Shown in pieces: positions 6,752 through 12,918 of a stretch of 17,758 nt of DNA; position 1 is the stretch's first letter; each line of letters begins with the position of its first letter. Source of the DNA: Pseudomonadota bacterium (lineage in GTDB: Bacteria > Pseudomonadota > Alphaproteobacteria > Acetobacterales > Acetobacteraceae); assembly GCA_023424475.1 (NCBI GenBank), contig JAFADX010000283.1, forward strand, positions 1 through 17,758, in the 5' to 3' direction. The notes beneath the pieces are model-generated. The model did no database searches, was not told where the DNA came from, and was given only the letters and a program-made list of their open reading frames with translations. The translations under genes and the position numbers were made by a program.

Positions 6752-6894
6752 AGAGACCGTTTGAGAATGCGCCGTTCGGCGCATTCTGCAGTCCGGCACC
6801 GGCCCGCACCCCCGCCCGGCCACCCATCCAGAATACTGCCATTGGATGGCCGGGTGGGGGTGCGGGCCGGTGCCGGCATTCTCAAACGGTCTCT
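6752..6894. repeat. 143-bp long imperfect inverted repeat behind pepP
   Basis: The outer arms AGAGACCGTTTGAGAATG (6752-6769) and its exact complement (6877-6894) are 18 bp and perfect. The inner arms at 6793-6830 and 6843-6876 match over a 21-base perfect run beginning CCGGCACCGGCCCGCACC, then one mismatch, then CCCGGCCA, and are closed by CCATCCA/TGGATGG around a 12-base loop. Only the left side carries 23 extra bases, which belong to their own 10-bp hairpin GAATGCGCCG/CGGCGCATTC (6765-6786, 2-base loop). The right outer arm ends inside the pepP stop codon. It may be a transcription terminator, a 3' mRNA stabiliser or a MITE-like insertion. The inner-arm motif recurs at 9291-9318. Confidence 0.9.
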
Positions 6895-8708
6895 CAGAAT
6901 GGCGCGCAGGCCGCTTCGAGCCACGCCCGCGTCCCCGCTTCCACTTCCGGCCCGACCCGCGCCAGCACGCGCGCATGATAGGCGTTCAGCCAGTCGCGCT
7001 CCGCCGCCGTCAGCAGCGCGGGCTCGATCAGCGCGCGGTCGAAGGGGGCGAGGGTCAGCGTCTCGAAGGCAAGGAAGGGCTTGCTCGCCTGCGGCAGGTC
7101 CGCCGGCACCACGAGCAGCAGGTTCTCGAGCCGGATGCCGTATTCCCTGGCCGCGTAGAAGCCCGGCTCGTCCGACAGGATCATGCCCTCGCGCAGCGGC
7201 ACGTTGCGCGCCGCGCGGCTGAAGGCGACGGGCCCCTCATGCACCGAGAGGAAGGAGCCGACCCCATGGCCGGTGCCGTGGTCGTAGTCGAGCCCCGCAT
7301 CCCAGAGCGGCCGCCGCGCCAGCGCATCGAGGTGCGGCCCGGCGACGCCGGCGGGAAACCTCGCCGTCGCCAGCGCGACATGCCCCTTGAGCACCCGCGT
7401 CGCGCGGTCCTTCAGCTTCGCCGGCGCGGCACCCGGCCCGGTCCAGATGGTGCGGGTGATGTCCGTCGTGCCGTCGAGGAACTGCCCGCCGGAATCGATC
7501 AGGTAGACCTCGTCCGCCCCGATCCGGCGGTCGGTCCCGGGGGTGACGCGGTAATGCACGATGGCGCCGTGCTCGCCGGCGCCGGAGATCGCCGGGAAGC
7601 TCTCGGCGCGGAACAGCGGCAGGGCCCGGCGGAAGGCGAGCAGCTTCTCCGCCGCCGAGATCTCGGTCAGGTGGCCCTTCGGCGCCTCGGCGGCGAACCA
7701 GGCGAGGAAGCGCGCCATCGCCGCGCCGTCGCGCCGGTGCGCGGCGCGCGCGCCCTCGCGCTCGGCGGGGTTCTTGCAGGCGCGCGGCAGGCGGCAGGGA
7801 TCCTCGCCGGCGGTGACCTCGGCGCCCGCCTGGCGCAGCCAGTCCCCGAACCAGGCCGGGGTCGCCTCGGCGTCGATCCGCACGCGCCTGCCGCGGAGCG
7901 CATCGAGCGCATGCGGCAGTTCCTCCCGCGGCCGCACCGCCACCTCGTTGCCGAGATGCGCAAGCGTCGCCGGGGGCACCTTCCGCGGCGCCATGAAGAG
8001 ATCCACGCGCGCATCGGCATGCAGCAGCGCGCAACCGAGCGCGAGCGGCGTGTGGTCGAGGTCGCCGCCGCGGATGTTGAGCAGCCAGGCGAGGGAATGC
8101 GGGTCGGCGAGCACCACCGCGTCCTCGCCCGCCTCGCGCAGCGCGGCGGCGGCCTCGGCCCGCTTCTCGGCGGCGGTCTTGCCGGTGAAGGCGATCGGGT
8201 GGGGCACCGCCTTCGCCGAGGGCGGCGCGGGGCGGTCGCGCCAGACCGCGTCGAGCGGATTGCTCGCCAGCGGCACGAGATGGACGCCCGGCGCCTTCAG
8301 CCGCTCGATCGCGGGGGCCGGGTGCAGCCAGGGATCGTAGCCGATGGTCAGGTCCTGGGCGTGGGCCTTGAGCCACTCGCTCGCGGGTTCGTCCGTGATG
8401 TGGCGGCATTCCCAGTGGGCGGGATCGGTCTGGTCGCGCACCTGCAGCGTGTAGCGGCCATCGGTGAAGACCGCGGCGCGGTCCGGCAGGACGATCGCCA
8501 TGCCCGCGGACCCGGTGAAGCCCGTCAGCCAGGCCAGGCGCTCGCCCGCAGGCGGGACGTATTCGCCGAGATGCTCGTCCGAGCGGGGGACGACGAAGCC
8601 CTGGACGCCGGCTTCGGCGAGGCGGGCGCGAAGGGCGGCGAGACGTTCGGAAGGGGTCAGGGTCGTGATCCTTGCTGCCAGCTCACTGCATGTATCCACA
8701 GGAAACAA
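6894..8708 (-). CDS. pepP: Aminopeptidase P (Xaa-Pro aminopeptidase, M24B, three-domain type)
   Basis: A cytoplasmic metallopeptidase that removes an N-terminal residue next to proline. With about 600 residues it is the three-domain form, like eukaryotic XPNPEP1, rather than the roughly 440-residue E. coli PepP. Two creatinase-like N-terminal domains come first (about 20-160 and 165-310). The catalytic pita-bread domain (about 320-545) has the five metal ligands D405 (YLIDSGG), D416 (GTTDITRT), H481 (GTGHGVGSF), E514 (LSDEPGFY) and E528 (GIRLEN). A C-terminal tail typical of this group follows. The start is uncertain: there is no ATG, an in-frame TAA lies just upstream at 8715-8717, and the choices are TTG (8708), GTG (8699) or a later non-ATG codon nearer the conserved ERLAALRARL segment. 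It is divergent from the DUF1127 gene, so promoters for both lie in 8709-8835. Confidence 0.94.
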   Translation of the reverse strand: MFPVDTCSELAARITTLTPSERLAALRARLAEAGVQGFVVPRSDEHLGEYVPPAGERLAWLTGFTGSAGMAIVLPDRAAVFTDGRYTLQVRDQTDPAHWECRHITDEPASEWLKAHAQDLTIGYDPWLHPAPAIERLKAPGVHLVPLASNPLDAVWRDRPAPPSAKAVPHPIAFTGKTAAEKRAEAAAALREAGEDAVVLADPHSLAWLLNIRGGDLDHTPLALGCALLHADARVDLFMAPRKVPPATLAHLGNEVAVRPREELPHALDALRGRRVRIDAEATPAWFGDWLRQAGAEVTAGEDPCRLPRACKNPAEREGARAAHRRDGAAMARFLAWFAAEAPKGHLTEISAAEKLLAFRRALPLFRAESFPAISGAGEHGAIVHYRVTPGTDRRIGADEVYLIDSGGQFLDGTTDITRTIWTGPGAAPAKLKDRATRVLKGHVALATARFPAGVAGPHLDALARRPLWDAGLDYDHGTGHGVGSFLSVHEGPVAFSRAARNVPLREGMILSDEPGFYAAREYGIRLENLLLVVPADLPQASKPFLAFETLTLAPFDRALIEPALLTAAERDWLNAYHARVLARVGPEVEAGTRAWLEAACAPF

Positions 8709-8716
8709 TGCGCATT
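8707..8716. promoter_or_regulatory. 10-bp perfect palindrome at the pepP start
   Basis: AATGCGCATT is self-complementary and covers the possible TTG start of pepP. It is followed by a second, partly similar ACGCAT. It lies in the divergent region between pepP and the DUF1127 gene and could bind a regulator, but a palindrome this short may occur by chance. Confidence 0.25.
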
Positions 8717-8835
8717 ACGCATGGCTCTACCGTGACCTTGGCGCATCACCTGTGGCCTCGATGCACCTAGATTGCGCTCCCGTAAGGTTGGCGCCAGGGA
8801 AAGACAGGCCGCCAGCCACACCGAGGACACTTATC

Positions 8836-9198
8836 ATGAACGCCCGCATCACCAAGGCCGAGGCCGCGCTCCTCATGCCGGCCGTGACCCCTTCCTCCCC
8901 CCGCATGAGCGAGGTCGAGGCCCTGCGCCTCGCCGCCATCGCGGCCCGCAACGAGGCCATTGCCGACGGCCTGCGCACCGGGGCCCGCGCCCTCGGCCGC
9001 GCCGCCGCCGCCCTCGTCCGCTCGATCGCGGCCTTTCCCGCCCGCCTCGCGACCTACAACGCGCTGCGCCGGCTGTCGGACCGCGAACTGCGCGACATCG
9101 GCATGACGCGCTACGATATCGGCCGGGTCTTTGAGCCCGGCTTCAACCCGCGCCCGGCGAACGACGCCGGCGAGCGGCCGACCCCCCGGGCCGCCTGA
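8836..9198 (+). CDS. DUF1127 domain small protein
   Basis: A 120-residue protein ending in a DUF1127 (YjiS-like) domain at residues 72-98, with the typical YNALRRLSDRELRDIGMTR sequence. This domain is a short arginine-rich helical motif that is very common in alphaproteobacteria. Some members bind RNA or affect phosphate, stress or sRNA-linked control, but the role of this one is unknown. The N-terminal 70 residues are alanine-rich helix (ALRLAAIAARNEAIADGL and following) and are longer than in the minimal 45-50-residue family members. The start at 8836 is supported by GAGGA about 8 bases upstream. A strong GC hairpin follows the stop, so the gene is probably a single-gene unit. Confidence 0.85.
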   Translation: MNARITKAEAALLMPAVTPSSPRMSEVEALRLAAIAARNEAIADGLRTGARALGRAAAALVRSIAAFPARLATYNALRRLSDRELRDIGMTRYDIGRVFEPGFNPRPANDAGERPTPRAA

Positions 9199-9204
9199 CG
9201 CGCC

Positions 9205-9236
9205 GGGGCCGCGGCCTCCCCCAAGGCCGCGGCCCC
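9205..9236 (+). terminator. GC-rich 12-bp stem behind the DUF1127 gene
   Basis: GGGGCCGCGGCC (9205-9216) pairs perfectly with GGCCGCGGCCCC (9225-9236) around an 8-base loop, 6 bases after the stop codon. There is no T-tract, which is common for hairpins in very GC-rich genomes. Position and stability favour a terminator or 3'-end protector. Confidence 0.65.
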
Positions 9237-9290
9237 CTGCGCCGCCGGATTGAACCCGCGGCGCGCCGCTCCAGAGCCCTTTTCGGTCGG

Positions 9291-9318
9291 CGGCACCGGC
9301 CCGCACCCCACCCGGCCA
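9291..9318 (+). repeat. Third copy of the GC-rich intergenic repeat motif
   Basis: CGGCACCGGCCCGCACCCCACCCGGCCA matches the inner arms of the long inverted repeat (6793-6823 forward, 6847-6876 reverse), with one C fewer in the C run. Here it stands alone without a partner arm, between the DUF1127 hairpin and the LCCL gene. Three copies within 2.6 kb in intergenic DNA point to a dispersed repeat family of this genome. Confidence 0.8.
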
Positions 9319-9380
9319 AGCGATTCCACCTGACCGGGATCTGCTCTAGCCTCCCGCCAGCCATTCGCGGGAACCTGCCC

Positions 9381-10343
9381 ATGCGCCGTCTGCTGCTCGT
9401 CCTCGCCTGCTGGCTCGCGGGCGCCGCGGCCGCATCCGCCCAATCGCGCTGCCCCGCCAACTTCGAGGGCGCCACCGAGGCCGTGGCCTGCACCTGCGGC
9501 CCCGAGGATGCCCGCGAGGGCCATGTCTGGGGCAGCGGCCCCTACACCACCGACAGCCGCGTCTGCCGTGCCGCCGTCCATGCCGGGGTGATCCCGCCGA
9601 CCGGCGGCCTGATCCATGTCTTCCCCGCGGCCGGCGCGCCGTCCTATCGCGGCAGCGCCGCGAACGGCGTCACCTCCATGGACTATGGCCCCTGGGGAGG
9701 CTCCTTCACCGTCGCGGCGCCCGGCGGCACCGGCGCGAGGCCGCTCGCCGCCTGCCCGGCCAGCCTGCCGCAGGATGCCATCGACCCGATCTCCTGCGTC
9801 TGCACGCCGGAGGCCGCCGGGTCCGGTGCGGTATGGGGCACCGGCACCTATACCTCGGACAGCCGCATCTGCCGCGCCGCGGTGCATGCCGGCGCCATTC
9901 CCGCGACCGGCGGGTCCGTCCTCGTCACCCCCGCTCCCGGCCGCGCGGGCTACGAGCCCAGCACCGCCCATGGCGTGGCCAGCAGCCGCTATGGCGCCTG
10001 GAGCGCCTCCTTCACCGTCGCGCCGGTGGAAACGCCGCCGCAGCGCGCCGCGGCCGATGCGCCACCGGCCTGCCCGGCCTCCTTCCAGGGCCGGACGGCG
10101 CCGCTCTCCTGCACCTGCACGGCCGAGGCCACCGCCGCCGGCCAGGTCTGGGGCACCGGCGTCTACACCACCGATACCAGCATCTGCCGCGCCGCGCTGC
10201 ATTCGGGGGCCGTCACCGCGAAGGGCGGCGTGGTGCAGGTCGCGCCCGTGCCGGGCCTGCCCTCCTACTTCGGCAGCGAGCGGAACGGCGTGACCTCGGC
10301 GAACTACGGCCCCTGGGGCGCCTCCTTCACCTTCCGCCGCTGA
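9381..10343 (+). CDS. Exported protein with three LCCL domains
   Basis: A 320-residue protein with a signal peptide (residues 1-20, cleavage after ASA), so it should act in the periplasm or outside the cell. The mature part is three LCCL modules, at about 24-111, 125-213 and 231-318. Each has the same four cysteines (24/37/39/62, 125/139/141/164, 231/244/246/269). Each also has the core Y-T-x-D-(S/T)-x-(I/V)-CRAA-(V/L)-H and an ending of the form YG-x-W-x-x-SF. LCCL was named from Limulus factor C, cochlin and Lgl1 and is linked to binding of lipid or lipopolysaccharide-like ligands in animals; its role in bacteria is not settled. Short linkers rich in alanine, glycine and proline separate the modules, and there is no other domain. 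The gene stands between an intergenic repeat and the monooxygenase gene, 41 bp ahead of the latter. Confidence 0.9.
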   Translation: MRRLLLVLACWLAGAAAASAQSRCPANFEGATEAVACTCGPEDAREGHVWGSGPYTTDSRVCRAAVHAGVIPPTGGLIHVFPAAGAPSYRGSAANGVTSMDYGPWGGSFTVAAPGGTGARPLAACPASLPQDAIDPISCVCTPEAAGSGAVWGTGTYTSDSRICRAAVHAGAIPATGGSVLVTPAPGRAGYEPSTAHGVASSRYGAWSASFTVAPVETPPQRAAADAPPACPASFQGRTAPLSCTCTAEATAAGQVWGTGVYTTDTSICRAALHSGAVTAKGGVVQVAPVPGLPSYFGSERNGVTSANYGPWGASFTFRR

Positions 10344-10384
10344 AGCCATAGCCTCGGGCCTCCAGGGAAAAGGGGCCCGCCCGC

Positions 10385-11497
10385 ATGCATCTCGGCCTGT
10401 TCATGATGCCGTTGCACCCGCCGCAGCGGCCGATGCACGAGACCCTCGCCGAGGACACGGAGAAATCCCTCCTCGCCGACCGGCTGGGTTTCCAGGAACT
10501 CTGGGTCGGCGAGCACTTCTCGGCCAATTCCGAGCCCATCGCCTCGCCGCTGATGTTCATGGCGGGGCTGATCCACCGCACGAGCCTCACCTTCGGCACC
10601 GGCGTGATCAACCTGCCCAACCACCACCCCGCCATCGTCGCGGCCGAGGTCGCGCAGTTCGACCACATGTCCGGCGGGCGGCTCCTCCTCGGCATCGGCG
10701 CGGGCGGGCTCGCCTCGGACTTCGAGCTGTTCGGCGACATCGCCCCGGTCGAGCGCGGCAAGCGCATGCTGGAATCGATCGCCACCATCCAGGCGATCTG
10801 GAGCCAGGACCCGCCCTATAGCCTCGGCGGCCCGACCTGGCCGATCGGCCTGACCCGCACCGTCCTGCCCGAATACGGCGTCGGCTTCATGCCGAAGCCC
10901 TTCCGCCCGGGCGGGCCGTCCGTGCACATCTCGGCACGCCAGCCGGAGTCCTACGGCGTCACCGTCGCCGCGGCGCGCGGCTGGGGCGTCATCAGCGCCA
11001 ATTTCGTCGCTCACCGGGTCCTCGCCGGCCACTGGCGCGGCATGTCCAAGGGCCTCGCCGAGGCCGGCCGGCCCGTAGACGGGTCGAACTGGCGCGTCGC
11101 GCGCAACCTCGTCATCGCCGCGACCGACGCCGAGGCCGCTGCCCGCGCCACCGCCCCCGAAGGCGCGACGCACTACTACTTCGACTACCTCGGCAGCCTG
11201 GCCAAGCGCGCCAACCTGGCCGGCACCATGACGCCGCGCGAGGACATGGACCCGATGAACGCCACCACCGAGGACATGATCGAGGCCTGCGTCATCAGCG
11301 GCAGCCCGAAGACCGTGCTCGACCGCCTGGTCGCGCTGCGCGACGAGACCGGGCCCTTCGGGCACCTTCTGATGCCGGGTCTCGACTGGTCGGGCGTCAA
11401 CGCGGCCTGGGAAGCGGAGACGATGAAGCGGCTGGCGGAAGAGGTGATGCCGAAGCTGCGGCAGCATGCGGAGGCGACGGCAAAGGCCGCGGAATGA
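10385..11497 (+). CDS. LLM class flavin-dependent monooxygenase/oxidoreductase
   Basis: A 370-residue member of the bacterial luciferase-like monooxygenase superfamily, a TIM-barrel enzyme that uses reduced FMN and oxygen; the substrate is unknown. The N-terminus MHLGLFMMPLHPP is the first barrel strand. The family hallmark is at about 79-107, with NHHPAIVAAEVAQFDHMSGG and RLLLGIGAG. A later segment, GFMPKPFRPGGPSVHISARQ (168-187), is like limonene- or alkanal-monooxygenase-type members. Near the C-terminus GSPKTVLDRL (306-315) and GHLLMPGLDW (326-335) complete the barrel. No flavin reductase partner lies next to it. The start ATG at 10385 has an AGGGAAAAGG stretch upstream. The stop overlaps the first base of a gene-end repeat. 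Confidence 0.93.
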   Translation: MHLGLFMMPLHPPQRPMHETLAEDTEKSLLADRLGFQELWVGEHFSANSEPIASPLMFMAGLIHRTSLTFGTGVINLPNHHPAIVAAEVAQFDHMSGGRLLLGIGAGGLASDFELFGDIAPVERGKRMLESIATIQAIWSQDPPYSLGGPTWPIGLTRTVLPEYGVGFMPKPFRPGGPSVHISARQPESYGVTVAAARGWGVISANFVAHRVLAGHWRGMSKGLAEAGRPVDGSNWRVARNLVIAATDAEAAARATAPEGATHYYFDYLGSLAKRANLAGTMTPREDMDPMNATTEDMIEACVISGSPKTVLDRLVALRDETGPFGHLLMPGLDWSGVNAAWEAETMKRLAEEVMPKLRQHAEATAKAAE

Positions 11498-11545
11498 AGG
11501 TCGGGGGACGGAGGGACCTCCGCCCCGAATCTCCGCCTCCTTTGG
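11497..11545 (+). repeat. GC-rich gene-end repeat, copy 2, behind the monooxygenase gene
   Basis: AAGGTCGGGGGA (11497-11508) is identical to 651-662 behind recN and is followed by a similar layout: GGAG, ACCTCCGCCCCGA and a CTCC-rich end. CGGAGG/CCTCCG (11509-11514, 11517-11522) and CGGGG/CCCCG can pair. As at recN, it begins at or just after the stop codon. A 3'-end role is likely but not shown. Confidence 0.5.
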
Positions 11546-11552
11546 AAATCAT

Positions 11553-11664
11553 ACCAAGCGCCGGTCGGGCCGCATCCGCGGCCCTCGGCTTCGCTGCATT
11601 CGCGGTGGCGCCCGTTCAGGTGCTCGGCCCTCCGGGCCACAGGGCGGCACTTCATTCGCTTGGT
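11553..11664. repeat. Intergenic element bounded by ACCAAGCG inverted repeats
   Basis: ACCAAGCG (11553-11560) and CGCTTGGT (11657-11664) flank 96 bp that contain two further hairpins, GGGCCGC/GCGGCCC (11567-11584) and GGCCC/GGGCC (11626-11638). A third hairpin, CGCCGCT/AGCGGCG (11676-11694), lies just outside. The whole 11498-11732 gap holds no credible gene; it is packed with inverted repeats. It could be a small non-autonomous element or a structured leader of the following small gene. The pairing is seen; the nature is inferred. Confidence 0.4.
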
Positions 11665-11732
11665 GTTGCTTGCGCCGCCGCTACGGCAGCGGCGTTCACG
11701 GACGATCAACGAATGCGTCGCAGGATGGGACG

Positions 11733-12008
11733 ATGCAGATCGCCCTCAACGCCTCGGTCCTGGGGATGCAGCGCGCGTCGGAACGGCTCGCGGACGCGGC
11801 GACCATCATCGCCGATCCAACCCCGGGCAGCGCCCGCGGCGCCGATCCTTCGCCGGCACCGCCCAGCGGCAACCAGGCGCTGACCGCGGCGCAGGCCAGC
11901 GGCGACCTCGAGCGCGCGATGGCGGGCACCATCCTCGCGCGCCGCGCCTACGAGGCGAACGCGAAAGCCCTCGAACGCAACGCCGAGCTGGTCAGCCGCG
12001 GCGCCTGA
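11733..12008 (+). CDS. 91-residue miniature flagellar rod/hook-like protein
   Basis: The two ends resemble the conserved ends of flagellar axial proteins such as FlgB, FlgC, FlgE and FlgG. Residues 1-28 (MQIALNASVLGMQRASERLA and following) are like the N-terminal ALxIAxSGMQAxSxRLxVxANNIAN helix. Residues 58-88 (DLERAMAGTILARRAYEANA and following) are like the C-terminal helix with its RAYEANxK core. Between them is only a proline/serine-rich linker of about 30 residues, where real rod proteins have 70 or more. The usual ANNIAN motif has become ATIIAD. No flagellar gene is near. It could be a functional minimal axial-type protein or a remnant. The ATG at 11733 is chosen over an open frame upstream because the protein similarity begins there and GGGA precedes it. 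The end overlaps prmA convergently by 17 bp. Confidence 0.68.
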   Translation: MQIALNASVLGMQRASERLADAATIIADPTPGSARGADPSPAPPSGNQALTAAQASGDLERAMAGTILARRAYEANAKALERNAELVSRGA

Positions 12009-12918
12009 CCACCAGTGTCGTCCACGGCCCCACGTCGATCCGCCGTTCCAGCACCAGCCCCGCCCGGCGGTGCGCCGCCAGCACCATCCGCGCCTGCGTC
12101 CCGAGCAACCCCGCCAGGATCGCCGTCCCGCCCGGCGCGAGGTGCAGGGCGAGGTCCCGCGCCATGGCGCAGAGCGGCCGCGCCAGGATATTCGCGAAGA
12201 TCAGGTCGTAGCGGCGGCCCTTCATGAGCCGCGGCTTCCAGCCATCGGCCAGGATCGACCGCATCCGACGCGGCCCGAGCCCGTTCATCCGCCCATTCTG
12301 GTCGCACACGCGAACCGACCATGGCTCGATGTCGGTCGCCAAGACCCGGCAGGGCACCGTCTTCGCCGCCGCCATCGCAAGGATGCCGGACCCGCTGCCG
12401 AGGTCGCAGACGCTTCGCGGCCGGCGATGCGCGATCGCCTCATAGGCCCGCAGGCACCCCTGGGTGGAGGCGTGCTCCCCTGACCCGAAGGCCAGCCCCG
12501 CATCGAGCTTCAGCACCACCCGCCCATAGGTCGGAGGGTCCGGCACATGCGTCGGCCGGATCAGGAAGCGCCGGCCAATCGGCATCTCCGGAAAGGCCTG
12601 CACGGTCCGCGCGAGCCATCCCTCCGCCTCGAGCGGCGCCATCTGCACCGCCGGCGGCGCGATGCCGGCCACCGCGGCGGCGAGGCCGAGCGCGGCTTCG
12701 AGTTCCTCCGCGCGTGCTCCGGCCTCGCGCACGCCTTCGATGCGCCAGGTATCGGTCGCCTCGTCGCGGAAATAGGCGATGGTGGTGCAGACCTGCTCGA
12801 GCGCCGCCTCGAAAACCGGCACGGCGTGCTCGGGCAGGCTGTCGATCACCAGGGCTTCCAGCGGCTCGGCCCGGCGGCGGGACAGCGCGCCGGGCGCATC
12901 GGGGCCCGAGGGCCTCAT
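11992..12918 (-). CDS. prmA: Ribosomal protein L11 methyltransferase PrmA
   Basis: PrmA methylates lysines and the N-terminus of ribosomal protein L11 using S-adenosylmethionine. The 308 residues show the family order: an N-terminal L11-binding domain (about 15-110), a linker, and a Rossmann methyltransferase domain. Key motifs are LAFGSGEHAST (142-152), the AdoMet loop CDLGSGSGILAMAAAK (171-186), the acidic end of strand 2 ATDIEPWSV (194-202), and DLIFANILARPL (238-249). The usual HPTT of the substrate loop reads HAST here. The ATG overlaps the uvrD stop by 4 bp (12915-12918), and this start also matches the family N-terminus. It is the last gene of the pentapeptide-uvrD-prmA unit. The uvrD-prmA pairing is inferred to reflect shared transcription rather than a shared pathway. 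Confidence 0.95.
   Translation of the reverse strand: MRPSGPDAPGALSRRRAEPLEALVIDSLPEHAVPVFEAALEQVCTTIAYFRDEATDTWRIEGVREAGARAEELEAALGLAAAVAGIAPPAVQMAPLEAEGWLARTVQAFPEMPIGRRFLIRPTHVPDPPTYGRVVLKLDAGLAFGSGEHASTQGCLRAYEAIAHRRPRSVCDLGSGSGILAMAAAKTVPCRVLATDIEPWSVRVCDQNGRMNGLGPRRMRSILADGWKPRLMKGRRYDLIFANILARPLCAMARDLALHLAPGGTAILAGLLGTQARMVLAAHRRAGLVLERRIDVGPWTTLVVRRRG

Noticed and set aside
5057..7222. Long + strand open frame opposite the hydrolase and exported-protein operon
   Set aside because: Runs antisense through three genes and the long inverted repeat; low-complexity arginine/proline/alanine sequence.
8709..8835. Promoter for the DUF1127 gene (two TTGGCGC copies 50 bp apart, and TAGATT)
   Set aside because: Spacing to any -10-like hexamer is wrong, so no promoter could be chosen with confidence.
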